Origin: Rossellomorea vietnamensis
GTDB lineage: Bacteria > Bacillota > Bacilli > Bacillales > Bacillaceae_B
DNA length: 63,861 nucleotides
Assembly: GCF_008180615.1 (NCBI RefSeq)
Contig: NZ_VTEH01000004.1
Coordinates: 278,163-342,023, forward strand
Reading direction: 5' to 3'
Below are positions 25,824 to 35,048 of this stretch, one piece after another (position 1 is the first letter of the stretch; each line of letters opens with the position of its first letter). A program made the translations under genes and the position numbers. The notes under the pieces are model-generated. The model made no database searches. It saw only the letters and a program-made list of their open reading frames with translations, and had not been told where the DNA came from.

Positions 25824-26474
25824 ATGATTATTAAAGAACGTACTGTGCCAAGAGAGATTGTAGTACTCCAAGCCTTGTTAGATAGGATTCTGGACACTCA
25901 TAAGGCAAAGGAGTCCGTCTGTCGGGAGTTTGATAGACGCTTGGCTGGTTATAAAGGAGAAATGTTCTTAAATTATCCTCTAAGCTTTCTCCCCTCAGAT
26001 GACTTTTTGATTCTCCACAACCTGCGTCTTTTTGACGGCACTCATTATTTCCAAGTTGATACCCTCATTATTAATACTAAATTCATTGTCCTTGCGGAAG
26101 CGAAAAATATGGCTGGTACTCTTTATTTTGACCCTGGCTTCAATCAACTGATCAGACGAAATGAAAAGGGAGAGGAGGCTTTCTCTGACCCCTTGCTGCA
26201 AATCAAGAGACATAGAATCCAGATGAAAAAGTGGCTGGCCCGCATGGAGTTATCTCACCTGCCGATCGAGACTCTTATTGTCATCAGCAACCCCCGTACC
26301 ATTCTTCAATCTTCCTCGGACAGCGTCCACAAAAAAGTGATTCATACCGGCCAACTTCCATTTCACATTGAAGCACTCAATGAAAAATATAAGCGGGAAC
26401 ACCTTGGGGCAAATGAAGCGCTTGAACTGGCTCAGAGCTTGGTGAAAAATAATTATCCCGTAAAACAAATGTGA
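25824..26474 (+). CDS. NERD-domain protein, N-terminal part of a split gene
   Basis: 216 residues carrying a complete NERD (nuclease-related) domain: GEMFLNYPLSFLPSDDF, DGTHYFQVDTLIINTKFIVLAEAKN with the conserved D...E.K restriction-fold residues, and GTLYFDPGFNQLIRR. The ATG at 25824 follows AAGGAG. In Bacillaceae relatives that I remember, the protein continues into a zinc ribbon in the same frame; here the frame ends at TGA and the ribbon follows in the next frame. The function of NERD proteins is not settled. Confidence 0.8.
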   Translation: MIIKERTVPREIVVLQALLDRILDTHKAKESVCREFDRRLAGYKGEMFLNYPLSFLPSDDFLILHNLRLFDGTHYFQVDTLIINTKFIVLAEAKNMAGTLYFDPGFNQLIRRNEKGEEAFSDPLLQIKRHRIQMKKWLARMELSHLPIETLIVISNPRTILQSSSDSVHKKVIHTGQLPFHIEALNEKYKREHLGANEALELAQSLVKNNYPVKQM

Positions 26475-26725
26475 AAGAAAAATACGGTGTTCAGCCTGCT
26501 GATCTAATCAAGGGTGTAAAATGTCCAGACTGTGGCTTCCTCCCTTGTAAAAGAGAGCATGGAAAGTGGGTGTGTAAGCATTGCGGTATGGAATCAAAGG
26601 ATGCTCATGTTTCTGCTTTGAGGGATTACGCCCTGCTGATTGACTCAAAGATAACGAATAGAGCTGCCAGGGATTTTTTAATGGTGAATTCAAGAGCAGC
26701 TATCAATCGGATGCTACCTCACTGA
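26471..26725 (+). CDS. Zinc-ribbon C-terminal part of the NERD protein (frameshifted)
   Basis: 84 codons from a GTG that overlaps the NERD stop (ATGTGA). It encodes CPDCGFLP...CKHCGMESKDAH, a zinc ribbon, then a helical tail RAARDFLMVNSRAAINRML. This is the normal C-terminus of NERD proteins of this group, so a single-base shift has divided the gene. Translational coupling at the overlap could still make both pieces. The alternative is a sequencing error. Confidence 0.65.
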   Translation: MKEKYGVQPADLIKGVKCPDCGFLPCKREHGKWVCKHCGMESKDAHVSALRDYALLIDSKITNRAARDFLMVNSRAAINRMLPH

Positions 26726-26795
26726 ACTTACCTACACAAGGGACACGCCGGTGGAGGGTATATTCTTTAGATACACTACTAGAAGGTGAGCAAAC

Positions 26796-26935
26796 CGTCA
26801 TCGTTGATAGAAAGGGAAAATTAGTCGATAGAAGAGCAAAAATTGTTGATAGGAACCTTTAATTCGTTTATAAAGCAGTGTAATTCGCTGATAGACCCAC
26901 CAATTGCGTTGATAGCGCCAATCGTCAGGCAAAGT
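26796..26935. repeat. 21-bp tandem array 1 (CGTTGATAGA family)
   Basis: GATAG or its variant stands at 26806, 26827, 26848, 26869, 26890 and 26911, exactly 21 bp apart. The consensus is roughly AATTCGTTGATAG plus 8 variable bases. No unit differs in length. It lies between converging genes. Confidence 0.85.
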
Positions 26936-26963
26936 GACAGCTTCATTCTAAGACGCAAACAGC

Positions 26964-26990
26964 CAGAAGCCCCAGCCTAGGCTGGGGGGC
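26964..26990 (-). terminator. GC-rich hairpin
   Basis: CCCCAGCC and GGCTGGGG are perfect inverted repeats separated by TA, between the two 21-bp arrays. It resembles the pepF terminator at 27190. Confidence 0.55.
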
Positions 26991-27020
26991 AAACTAAGGT
27001 TTGATCTTTCAGTAAAAAAC

Positions 27021-27150
27021 GAAGATCGTTGATAGAAAGGGGAAATTCGTTGATAGAGAAGCCGTAATCGTTGATAGAACCTATATTTTCGTTGATAGGC
27101 AAGTAGTTTTCGATGATAGAACTGCTATTTTCGTTGATAGCGCAAAAATT
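27021..27150. repeat. 21-bp tandem array 2 (CGTTGATAGA family)
   Basis: GATAG at 27031, 27052, 27073, 27094, 27115 and 27136, exactly 21 bp apart, the same family and orientation as array 1 but with different variable bases. Reading frames across it stay open because 21 is a multiple of three; they give 7-residue repeats such as SINEF and are not taken as genes. Confidence 0.85.
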
Positions 27151-27189
27151 GAAGTAACAGCCCAATCTCATTCCCATGCAGGAAAACCA

Positions 27190-27218
27190 AAACCCCCAGG
27201 CCAAGGCCTGGGGGGCAG
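27190..27218 (-). terminator. pepF terminator
   Basis: CCCCCAGGCC and GGCCTGGGGG are complementary around AA; on the minus strand a T-rich stretch (TTTTGGTTTT) follows. Confidence 0.85.
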
Positions 27219-27228
27219 ACAAACTAAC

Positions 27229-29040
27229 TTATTCGTAACTTTCTTCTAATTCATCAATAAGAGATCCTACATAGGCCACGGCTTCGCGGATGTTGTCCGG
27301 GTTTGTCATGTCGATGCCTGCTTTCTTGATGAGCTCAAGCGGCTCTAATGTTCCACCTGATTTCAAGACATCCAGCCAGCGGTCGACGGCAGGTTTCCCT
27401 TCCTCGATAATTTTTTTGGAAACCAGGGTAGAGACAGTCAAGCCTGCTGAGTAGGTGTATGGATACAGCCCCATATAGTAGTGAGGCTGGCGCATCCATG
27501 TCAAGCTGGCACCCTCGTCGATCTCCACGGTGTCTCCCCAGAACTTTTTGAGGATATCCGCCTTTTGTTCAGACAGGACGCTGGCTGTCAATGGCTCGCC
27601 ATCTTCGGCCAAATTATAGACTCTTCGCTGTAATTCGCCTTCCAGCAGGTGGGTCACGAAGTTATGGAAGTAAGTGCCCAGCAGCTGCAGGACAACCCAG
27701 CGCTTGGTGCGTTTGTCGTTGTCTTGAGACAGCAGGTGATGGCCCAGCAGCATTTCGTTCATGGTCGATGGTGCCTCAATAAAGTAACGCGAAGGGCGTG
27801 TGTTGGTCATTCGCTGATTTTTTCCGGACAGGTAAAAGTGCCCGGCATGCCCCAGTTCATGGGCAAGCGTGAATGTTCCCCTCATTGTATCCGGCCAAGT
27901 CATAAGTACATAGGGATGAGCTCCATAAGGGCTTGAACAGAAAGCACCTGTCGATTTTCCAACATTGTCGGCATAATCGATCCATCTTTCAGACAGCGCT
28001 TTGTCAATCATTTCGTTGTACTCGTCTCCCATGATTTTGAGTGCTTCCTTTACTGTTTCTGCACCTTTATCATAACTGGTTTCAATTTGGAAATCAGGAT
28101 CAAGGGGCGCATGCAGGTCTGCAAAAGTAAGTTTTTCCAAACCGAGTTCCTGCTTTTTCAGCTTTGCATATCGTCTCATATGCGGGGTGAGTTCCTCTTG
28201 GATGATATCCAGCTGGTTATTGTACATCTCTTTTGTAACCTGCTGCGGTGCCAGAAGCATATCGGTTACTGAATCATATTTTCTGAGACGTGCCGTAATG
28301 GTCTCCTGGTTGACTTGCGTTGCATAGGCGGCTGCGAACGCATTTTTGTATTGTTGAAGTGTTTTAACGAACGAGTCATAAGCATTTCTTCGCACAGTAG
28401 CTGAAGGGGAAGAACTGTATTTTCCCTCATAGAGAGCAAAGGAGAGCGGCAACTCGTTTCCTTCATCGTCAGTAAAAGAATCGAACTGCATGTCGGAAAG
28501 CTTCCCGCGGTTATAGATATTGTAAGGAGCCGAGAATACGGAGCCCAATGCCGCAAGTGTCTCTTCGGTTTCCTCACCTAGTGTATGAGGCTTTTTGTCC
28601 TGCAGGTCTTTAAGGTATTTATGGAAAGACTGCAGACCTTTTTCTTCTTCCATAAATGAATGCAGCGTTTCTTTAGGCAGCGAGATTATTTCGGTTTCTA
28701 CAAAAGCAGTTGAAGCATTAATGCGCGAACCTGCTTCTTCTACTCGTACAGCATCTTTTTGGCTGGTTGTGTCGGTGTGGTCTACTGTCTGTTTCAGTGA
28801 AGCATAAGCGGCTGCCAGGTTAAAGCGCTTCAGTAGTTCTTCTTTAGCTTCCAGGCAGCGAAGGAGCAAGGTACTGCTTTCCTGAAGGCGGCCTTTGTAC
28901 TCTGTTACTTCTGCTACATCGTTTTGGACTGCCTTCAATTCTTTTTCCCAGTCTTCCCTTGTTTGAAAGATATCACTTAAATCCCATGTTTGTTCCTCTG
29001 GCACATCTTTGCGTTCGATACGGTTGCTTTGAGTTCCCAT
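27229..29040 (-). CDS. pepF: Oligoendopeptidase F (M3 family)
   Basis: 603-residue zinc metallopeptidase that cuts oligopeptides in the cytoplasm. The metal site HELGH (about 390, in TLAHELGHAGHFYL) and the downstream Glu-containing segment (IEAPSTMNEML) are in place, with the N-terminal helical domain of the PepF/M3B group. GGGAGG lies 8 bp before the ATG. Single gene with its own terminator. Confidence 0.95.
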   Translation of the reverse strand: MGTQSNRIERKDVPEEQTWDLSDIFQTREDWEKELKAVQNDVAEVTEYKGRLQESSTLLLRCLEAKEELLKRFNLAAAYASLKQTVDHTDTTSQKDAVRVEEAGSRINASTAFVETEIISLPKETLHSFMEEEKGLQSFHKYLKDLQDKKPHTLGEETEETLAALGSVFSAPYNIYNRGKLSDMQFDSFTDDEGNELPLSFALYEGKYSSSPSATVRRNAYDSFVKTLQQYKNAFAAAYATQVNQETITARLRKYDSVTDMLLAPQQVTKEMYNNQLDIIQEELTPHMRRYAKLKKQELGLEKLTFADLHAPLDPDFQIETSYDKGAETVKEALKIMGDEYNEMIDKALSERWIDYADNVGKSTGAFCSSPYGAHPYVLMTWPDTMRGTFTLAHELGHAGHFYLSGKNQRMTNTRPSRYFIEAPSTMNEMLLGHHLLSQDNDKRTKRWVVLQLLGTYFHNFVTHLLEGELQRRVYNLAEDGEPLTASVLSEQKADILKKFWGDTVEIDEGASLTWMRQPHYYMGLYPYTYSAGLTVSTLVSKKIIEEGKPAVDRWLDVLKSGGTLEPLELIKKAGIDMTNPDNIREAVAYVGSLIDELEESYE

Positions 29041-29238
29041 AATTTAGCCTCCCAGCATAGTATTTTTCCTAAGTGTCCAGTCATTTTGGTTTATACCACT
29101 TTTGGAAATGGGTAATCATAAGGAGAGAGTAAGGCAGATGGTTAGAAATGAAAGTCGCTTTATGTTTATAATTATATAGAAGTTAGAATAATGCAACTAT
29201 TTCATCAAGACAGCGTTACATAGAAAGGAATTAAAGTC

Positions 29239-30771
29239 ATGAATTTCAGTCCGATTAAGAACCCCGTTTTTATCGTTTCTGCAGTAGCGGTTTTTGCCCT
29301 GGTCTTATTGGGAGCCCTCCTCCCTGTAAAATTCGGGGAAGTGGCAGAAACACTCTTTTTATTCACTACCACAAACTTTGGATGGTTTTACCTCCTGGCC
29401 GTTTTCATCTTTTCAATTTTCCTCATTATCATCGCCATCAGTAAATATGGAAAAGTACGTCTTGGACCTCAGGATTCGAGACCGGAGTACCCCTTCTTTA
29501 CATGGGTAGGAATGTTGTTTTCTGCTGGTTTTGGAGCCGGCCTGGTTTTCTGGGGAGTGGCAGAACCAATGAGCCATTTCTTCACGCCGCCATTTCAATC
29601 GATGGAGCCTATGACAGAAGGTACAGCCAGAGTGGCAACAGGATATGCTTTCTTTCACTGGGGCATAAGCCAATGGTCTGTCTTCACTCTGGTCGGCCTT
29701 ATGATCGGGTTCCTGCAATTTAGAAAAGGGAGGGACGGCCTGATTTCTACCGCTGTTGAATCGGTTACCTCCAAGAGAAAAGGAGTCAAGAATACAATTG
29801 ATTCTTTCGCTGTCATCGCGACAGTTATGGGGATCGCGACGTCCCTTGGTCTGGGTGTGCTCCAGATGAATGGAGGCTTGAAGAGTGTTTTTGGCGTACC
29901 GAACTCTGGCGGTGTTCAGCTATTGATCATGGGGATTCTCCTTGTGCTTTATTTATTGTCTTCAAGTACGGGACTTAATAAAGGAATCAAGTGGCTGAGT
30001 AACTTGAACCTCGGTCTCTGCCTTGTGCTATTGGTTTTTGTCTTCTTTGCAGGGCCTACAGTATTCATTTTGAATACTTTCACCCTTGGTTTAGGTGATT
30101 ATCTGAATCATTTTGTTGAATACAGTTTGAGGCTGACACCTTATAAAGGAGGAACCTGGGTCAGGGATTGGACAATCTTTTACTGGGCATGGGCAATTGC
30201 TTGGTCACCTTTTGTTGGTGCGTTTGTAGCACGTGTATCAAAAGGAAGGACGATCCGCGAGTTTATTCTGGGGGTCTTGATCATCCCGCCATTGATTGCC
30301 TGTCTATGGATTGCAGTGTTCGGAGGTACAGCGCTTTACAGTGATTTGAACAATGGAACAGCTATTGCTGAGGCAGTAAATAATGATGTTACTGTAGCTC
30401 TGTTTGAAACGTATGCTCATTTGCCGTTCACGGAAATCCTGTCGGTTCTGTCAATCCTGCTTATCTTTACGTTCCTTGTCACTTCGGCGGATTCTGCCAC
30501 CTATATACTGGCGAGTATGACAACAGGCGGAAGTCTTACCCCTTCTACCCTGGTCAAAATTATCTGGGGTGTACTGATGGCTGCGATTGCCGCTGTCCTG
30601 CTGCTCGCCGGCGGACTGGGTGCTTTGCAGACCGCATCGCTCATATCAGCACTGCCATTCACCGTTATCATCTTCATGATCATGTATGCTTTCCTCAAGA
30701 TGATACGGAAAGAACCACTGCCGGAACGTGATCCAAATCGATATAAACCTAGAAGGAAGCAAAGTGAGTAA
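29239..30771 (+). CDS. BCCT-family betaine/carnitine/choline transporter
   Basis: 510 residues, about 12 membrane helices. The family segments GMLFSAGFGAGLVFWGVAEP (with the Gly-rich stretch), FHWGISQWSVF and the signature WTIFYWAWAIAWSPFVGAFVARVSKGRTIREF near 310-340 are clear. It imports compatible solutes using Na+ or H+, most like OpuD-type carriers. The tail is short and basic. AAAGGAA precedes the ATG; a terminator follows. Confidence 0.92.
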   Translation: MNFSPIKNPVFIVSAVAVFALVLLGALLPVKFGEVAETLFLFTTTNFGWFYLLAVFIFSIFLIIIAISKYGKVRLGPQDSRPEYPFFTWVGMLFSAGFGAGLVFWGVAEPMSHFFTPPFQSMEPMTEGTARVATGYAFFHWGISQWSVFTLVGLMIGFLQFRKGRDGLISTAVESVTSKRKGVKNTIDSFAVIATVMGIATSLGLGVLQMNGGLKSVFGVPNSGGVQLLIMGILLVLYLLSSSTGLNKGIKWLSNLNLGLCLVLLVFVFFAGPTVFILNTFTLGLGDYLNHFVEYSLRLTPYKGGTWVRDWTIFYWAWAIAWSPFVGAFVARVSKGRTIREFILGVLIIPPLIACLWIAVFGGTALYSDLNNGTAIAEAVNNDVTVALFETYAHLPFTEILSVLSILLIFTFLVTSADSATYILASMTTGGSLTPSTLVKIIWGVLMAAIAAVLLLAGGLGALQTASLISALPFTVIIFMIMYAFLKMIRKEPLPERDPNRYKPRRKQSE

Positions 30772-30785
30772 GCCTTTATTAAATG

Positions 30786-30818
30786 ACTGAATCATTCCTG
30801 GAATGGTTCAGTTTTTTA
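30786..30818 (+). terminator. BCCT gene terminator
   Basis: CTGAATCATTCC and GGAATGGTTCAG form a 12-bp stem followed by six T. The rest of the gap to 31131 shows no recognisable feature apart from a doubtful 34-codon ORF. Confidence 0.9.
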
Positions 30819-31131
30819 ATTTTTTTAAGCATGCGTGTAACAAACATCACACGAGATTTATATAATGTTGGCACAGGGAAACTTTAGGTTTGAAGGATAC
30901 GTGCTCAAATATTAGAAAAAGTTTGACTAAGAAGTTGTATGTGGAGTAAAATGTTTGCCAAAGGAAACTTTTGTTGTTTAAACCATATCATCGAAGGTTA
31001 TACAGATGAACATGGTATTCCTTCTCTTATAACCAATCTAATAGAAACTTTATAAGAACACCACCTAACAATAAATATAGAATGGGGAAGCTAACAACAT
31101 TGAAATTCACAGAGAAAAGAGGAGAATGAAA

Positions 31132-31941
31132 ATGGATGGAAATCTGCTGCTTGCTTTTGGGCTAACGTTGATGGCAGGACTTGCAACCGGAATAGGAAGT
31201 CTTCTGGCCTTCTTTACTTCATCAACTAACACCCGATTTTTGTCAGTGTCTTTAGGATTCTCGGCAGGTGTCATGATCTATGTATCAATGGTCGAAATTT
31301 TTGTGAAAGCTAAGGATGCATTGACAGGTTCCCTGGGCTGGGACCTTGGAAACTGGATTACCGTCATCAGTTTCTTTGCCGGTATGCTGTTGATTGCCCT
31401 GATCGATAAGTTGATTCCGAAACAAGGAAATCCCCATGAATTGAAGAAAGTGGAGGAGATGAGCGGTCCTAGAAAAGCGATTGGCGACCCGGCTTTATTA
31501 AAAATGGGTACCTTTACAGCCTTAGCGATTGCGATTCATAACTTTCCAGAGGGAATTGCCACTTTTACATCTGCCCTGCAGGATCCTGGTCTGGGAATTG
31601 CCATTGCAGTTGCGATTGCCATTCATAATATTCCCGAGGGAATTGCTGTTGCTGTGCCGATTTATTTTGCCACTGGGGACAGAAAGAAAGCATTCAAATT
31701 GTCTTTTTTGTCAGGTTTGTCAGAACCGGTCGGGGCAGTAGTCGCTTTCTTGATTTTGATGCCATTCCTAAATGATGTCATGTTTGGGGTCATTTTTGCA
31801 GCTGTAGCAGGAATCATGGTATTCATCTCCTTGGATGAACTTCTTCCTGCGGCAAAGAAATATGATGAAACACATTTACCGATATATGGCTTGATCGCAG
31901 GTATGGCTGTGATGGCCTTGAGTTTGCTGCTGTTTATATAG
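31132..31941 (+). CDS. zupT: ZIP-family divalent metal transporter (ZupT-like)
   Basis: 269 residues, eight predicted membrane helices. The metal site in helices 4 and 5 is complete: IHNFPEGIATF and IHNIPEGIAVAVP. It imports zinc and possibly iron or manganese. The cytoplasmic loop (about 95-125) lacks the His-rich stretch found in many ZIPs. The ATG at 31132 is 7 bp from GAGGAGA; an ATG at 31126 is too close to it. Single gene. Confidence 0.9.
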   Translation: MDGNLLLAFGLTLMAGLATGIGSLLAFFTSSTNTRFLSVSLGFSAGVMIYVSMVEIFVKAKDALTGSLGWDLGNWITVISFFAGMLLIALIDKLIPKQGNPHELKKVEEMSGPRKAIGDPALLKMGTFTALAIAIHNFPEGIATFTSALQDPGLGIAIAVAIAIHNIPEGIAVAVPIYFATGDRKKAFKLSFLSGLSEPVGAVVAFLILMPFLNDVMFGVIFAAVAGIMVFISLDELLPAAKKYDETHLPIYGLIAGMAVMALSLLLFI

Positions 31942-32014
31942 GAAGACAAAACCTTGAGTTAAATACGAGAGCCTGAAAACTAACGAATTTTAGAATCTAC
32001 TGGGTATGAACAAA

Positions 32015-32064
32015 GAAAAAGTCAACTATCCTTACTAAATTAGGAAGGGAAGTTGACTTTTTTC
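32015..32064 (+). terminator. zupT-distal terminator
   Basis: AAAAAGTCAACT and AGTTGACTTTTTT are complementary, with an inner CCTT/AAGG stem and a T-run. A similar AGTCAAC...GTTGACT hairpin occurs at 47399-47446. Confidence 0.8.
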
Positions 32065-32488
32065 TTTGAAAGCAATGTATCTGCTGCCCTCTTTACTTCA
32101 TTAGCTTTAGAATCCGTTGATCCTTTTTGGAACATTTGCCTGTTGGGGCTGGAAGGGTCCTTCTTCAACAGATCTAAGGAAAGGTGCTGATTGTTGAAGT
32201 GGCCGGTGGTATTTATCAATGGGGTTCAGTTTTTTGGATAGTAATTAGAGGAAAAAAATTCCCTTATTTTCCCCGCTGGGTACTTAATGAAAGGTACGAT
32301 TTTGTAATTTTGTTGGACTTTTTCAAGTGTCCTCGTTACATACTAGAGTTTTTTGATGTGTGAGAAGGGTTGAAAATGCAGCGTTGCCGTTAAGCGTTGA
32401 TAGAGGCTGAATTCTCCCATTCTCAGCATCAATATGACTAGGAAAAGAAGCTTAAAAAAAGCTCTTTACTTTTTGAAAATGGAGGAGT

Positions 32489-32642
32489 AAGATATCTCTC
32501 GTAATAGAATAATCGCTGAATCATTTTGAGCGGGGGAACCATTCTTTTGGGGTGAGTCCTTTAGGTTTTTTTAAAGGTAGGGTTAACTTTCATGACCCGA
32601 ATCCGTCAGCTAACCTCGTAAGCGTTGTGAAGGAGATATCTT
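32489..32642 (+). promoter_or_regulatory. Cyclic di-AMP (ydaO/yuaA) riboswitch
   Basis: P1 is formed by AAGATATCT (32489-32497) and AGATATCTT (32634-32642). Inside are the conserved blocks CGCTGAATC...GAGCGGGGGA, TTGGGGTGAGTCC, AGGTAGGGT and CCGAATCCGTCAGCTAACC. This class is an OFF switch that senses c-di-AMP and controls potassium uptake and osmotic genes; yuaA is ktrA. The order riboswitch-terminator-ktrAB is as expected. The upstream gap (32065-32488) has one isolated CGTTGATAG and nothing else recognised. Confidence 0.93.
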
Positions 32643-32649
32643 GTGTTCT

Positions 32650-32681
32650 GACCACAGGCTTATTTCCTGGTGGTCTTTTTG
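32650..32681 (+). terminator. Riboswitch expression-platform terminator
   Basis: GACCACAGG and CCTGGTGGTC form a stem with one bulge, followed by TTTTT. Eight bases after P1, so ligand binding should favour termination. Confidence 0.85.
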
Positions 32682-32779
32682 TTGTGGATTTTTAACAGAA
32701 GCCCGGCAAGAAAAGAACCTAATGAAAACGAACAGCAGAGGTTATTCTAATTAACATCAGGTCATTGGAGGAATTATTG

Positions 32780-33436
32780 ATGAAAAAGCAATTTGCGGTA
32801 ATCGGTCTGGGGCGCTTCGGCGGAAATCTTGTCAGGGAACTGGGCGAGATGGGAGCCGATGTGCTGGCGATTGATATTAATGAAGAAGTAGTGGAAAAGT
32901 ATCGTGATGTAGCAGAACATGCTGTCCGGGCAAATGCCATGGATGAAAATGTTATCAGGGAGCTAGGCCTGAGGAACTTCGATCATGTCATCGTTTCTTT
33001 TGGAGAGAATATCGAAGCCAGTATACTGACGACGCTTCTCCTAAAAGATCTTGGAGTAAAAGAAGTGTGGGTAAAAGCGTCCAGCACTTACCATCAAAAG
33101 GTCCTTGATAAAATCGGAGCAGATAAAGTCATTCATCCAGAGAGGGATATGGCGAGAAGGATTGCCCATCATATAACTTCTGAGAAAGTCATTGATTATA
33201 TCGAGTTATCAAAAGAACATAGTATTGTGGAACTTGTGGCGTCGAACAAGGTATCCAATAAAACTCTGATCGACCTGGATGTTCGTGCCCGTTTCGGCTG
33301 TAACATTATTGCGATTCAAAGAGGGGAAGATATTATCGTATCGCCTGCTGCCGATGAGGTAATCCAGAAAGACGATTTGTTAATTGTGATTGGTGATAAC
33401 CGCGACCTTAACAGATTTGAAAAAGAGGGGATCTAA
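32780..33436 (+). CDS. ktrA: K+ uptake gating subunit KtrA
   Basis: 218-residue cytoplasmic RCK protein that gates KtrB. The N-terminal Rossmann motif VIGLGRFGG (8-15) and an acidic end of beta-2 (VLAIDINEE) bind ATP or ADP; the RCK-C domain (about 140-218) can bind c-di-AMP in this family. The ATG at 32780 lies 8 bp after GGAGG. ktrB begins 2 bp after the stop. Control by the c-di-AMP riboswitch and by c-di-AMP at the protein would act in the same direction. Confidence 0.93.
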   Translation: MKKQFAVIGLGRFGGNLVRELGEMGADVLAIDINEEVVEKYRDVAEHAVRANAMDENVIRELGLRNFDHVIVSFGENIEASILTTLLLKDLGVKEVWVKASSTYHQKVLDKIGADKVIHPERDMARRIAHHITSEKVIDYIELSKEHSIVELVASNKVSNKTLIDLDVRARFGCNIIAIQRGEDIIVSPAADEVIQKDDLLIVIGDNRDLNRFEKEGI

Positions 33437-33438
33437 TT

Positions 33439-34782
33439 GTGGGAAGAAGGGCCTCAAAACTAAGGAGGACATCGATACAGCTTAGTCCGCCGCAGCTTCT
33501 TTTAGTAGTCTTTATATTTTTTATTATGCTTGGAGCAGCGTTATTGAAACTGCCTTTTGCCACAACGGAAAGTGTCTCGTGGCTTGATGCTTTATTCACT
33601 TCCACTTCGGCAATGACTGTTACAGGCTTGGCGGTTGTTGATACGGGTACAGCCTATACCACATTCGGTCAAGTGGTCATCATGGGTCTTATTCAAGTCG
33701 GCGGGCTCGGGATTATGTCCTTCGCCATGCTGATCTATCTCATGCTTGGTAAAAAAATAGGATTCAAGGAGCGGCTGATCGTTCAGCAGGCGCTTAACCA
33801 AACCTCTCTGGGCGGAGTCATCAGGCTTGTAAAACATTTATTCGTGTTTTCTTTTATAGTAGAGGGTTTCGCAATGATTCTCCTTGCAGCTGAATGGGTC
33901 CCGGAATATGGTTGGAAAGATGGTCTTTATTATAGCTTGTTCCATTCTATTTCAGCCTTTAATAACGCCGGGTTTTCCATTTGGTCAGACAGTCTAATGG
34001 GATACGTAGGGAATCCTTTAGTGAACTTTGTCATTTCCGGCCTGTTCATTCTAGGGGGAATCGGTTTTACTGTCTTAACGGATCTGTGGTATTCGAAGAA
34101 GCTGCAGAAACTGTCTCTCCATACAAAGCTCATGCTGTTAGGTACTCTGGTCATCAACGTAGCAGCCATACTTATCATCTTTGCTCTGGAATTCAATAAT
34201 CCTAAGACTCTCGCAAACCTGCCGGCAATGGATAAAATTCTTGGAGCCTATTTTCAGGCTGTAACACCTCGAACCGCTGGATTTAATTCATTGGACATCG
34301 GCAGCATGGAAGATTCAACGATAATTTTCACAATTCTCCTGATGTTTATTGGGGCAGGAAGTGCTTCAACAGGAGGAGGCATTAAGCTGACGACTTTCCT
34401 GGTCATTACCTTTGCTGTTATTGCTTTTTTAAAACAAAGAAAAGAGATTTTTATTTTTCGCCGCAGAATTGCAGAGACATATATTTATAAGTCTCTGGCC
34501 ATATCAATGATCAGTGTCGTACTCGTTTTCACGGCGATGTTTCTCCTTTCCATGTCGGAAAAAGGGGTACCTTTTATCCATATCCTTTTTGAAGTGGTAT
34601 CAGCCTTTGGTACCGTGGGATTATCTATGGGGCTTACAGGGAACTTGACCGAGTTTGGAAAAGGAATCATCATCTTTGTTATGTTCGTCGGTAAGCTTGG
34701 TCCTCTTACACTTGCATTTTCACTGGCCAAGCCGGGTAATGACAAAATCAGCTATCCGAAGGAAGATATATTAACAGGATAA
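33439..34782 (+). CDS. ktrB: K+ channel-like transporter KtrB
   Basis: 447-residue membrane protein of the TrkH/KtrB superfamily. Four pore-loop filters can be seen: SAMTVTGLAVVDTG, FNNAGFS, TPRTAGFNS and FGTVGLSMGLTG, each with the key Gly. The GTG at 33439 follows GAGGGGAT. It forms the membrane part of the KtrAB K+ uptake system. Confidence 0.94.
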   Translation: MGRRASKLRRTSIQLSPPQLLLVVFIFFIMLGAALLKLPFATTESVSWLDALFTSTSAMTVTGLAVVDTGTAYTTFGQVVIMGLIQVGGLGIMSFAMLIYLMLGKKIGFKERLIVQQALNQTSLGGVIRLVKHLFVFSFIVEGFAMILLAAEWVPEYGWKDGLYYSLFHSISAFNNAGFSIWSDSLMGYVGNPLVNFVISGLFILGGIGFTVLTDLWYSKKLQKLSLHTKLMLLGTLVINVAAILIIFALEFNNPKTLANLPAMDKILGAYFQAVTPRTAGFNSLDIGSMEDSTIIFTILLMFIGAGSASTGGGIKLTTFLVITFAVIAFLKQRKEIFIFRRRIAETYIYKSLAISMISVVLVFTAMFLLSMSEKGVPFIHILFEVVSAFGTVGLSMGLTGNLTEFGKGIIIFVMFVGKLGPLTLAFSLAKPGNDKISYPKEDILTG

Positions 34783-34887
34783 TAGGTACTCAAGATTGGG
34801 CTGGGTCCGCCTAAACATTTTCCCGGAACCTTCATAGGATATTATTGAGTGATGAAAGCTCAATAATCATTCTGGAGGTGTCTGATT

Positions 34888-35016
34888 ATGTATGGATACG
34901 GATGCGGCGGCTACGGCTATGGCGGCGGTGGCGGCTACGGTTACGGCGGCGGTTTCGCGCTAATCGTAGTATTGTTTATTTTGCTGATTATTGTTGGAGC
35001 TGCTTTTGTTTACTAA
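34888..35016 (+). CDS. YjcZ-family small protein
   Basis: 42 residues: a Gly/Tyr-rich N-terminal half with one Cys, then a single helix [20 protein letters not shown]. This is the hallmark of YjcZ-type small hydrophobic proteins, usually annotated as sporulation proteins. TGGAGGTG lies before the ATG and a terminator follows. A hairpin ATTATTGAG/CTCAATAAT (34841-34867) stands just upstream. Confidence 0.88.
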   Translation: MYGYGCGGYGYGGGGGYGYGGGFALIVVLFILLIIVGAAFVY

Positions 35017-35048
35017 GAGCTCTCAATGGACACTTTAATAAAATGTTT

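Noticed and set aside
26977..27222. Minus-strand 81-codon ORF with repeats such as SINEF
   Set aside because: It is the translation of a 21-bp non-coding array. No ribosome site, and the other strand is just as open.
30950..31054. 34-codon ORF (ATG at 30950)
   Set aside because: Weak ribosome site, no recognisable feature, no evidence of conservation available.
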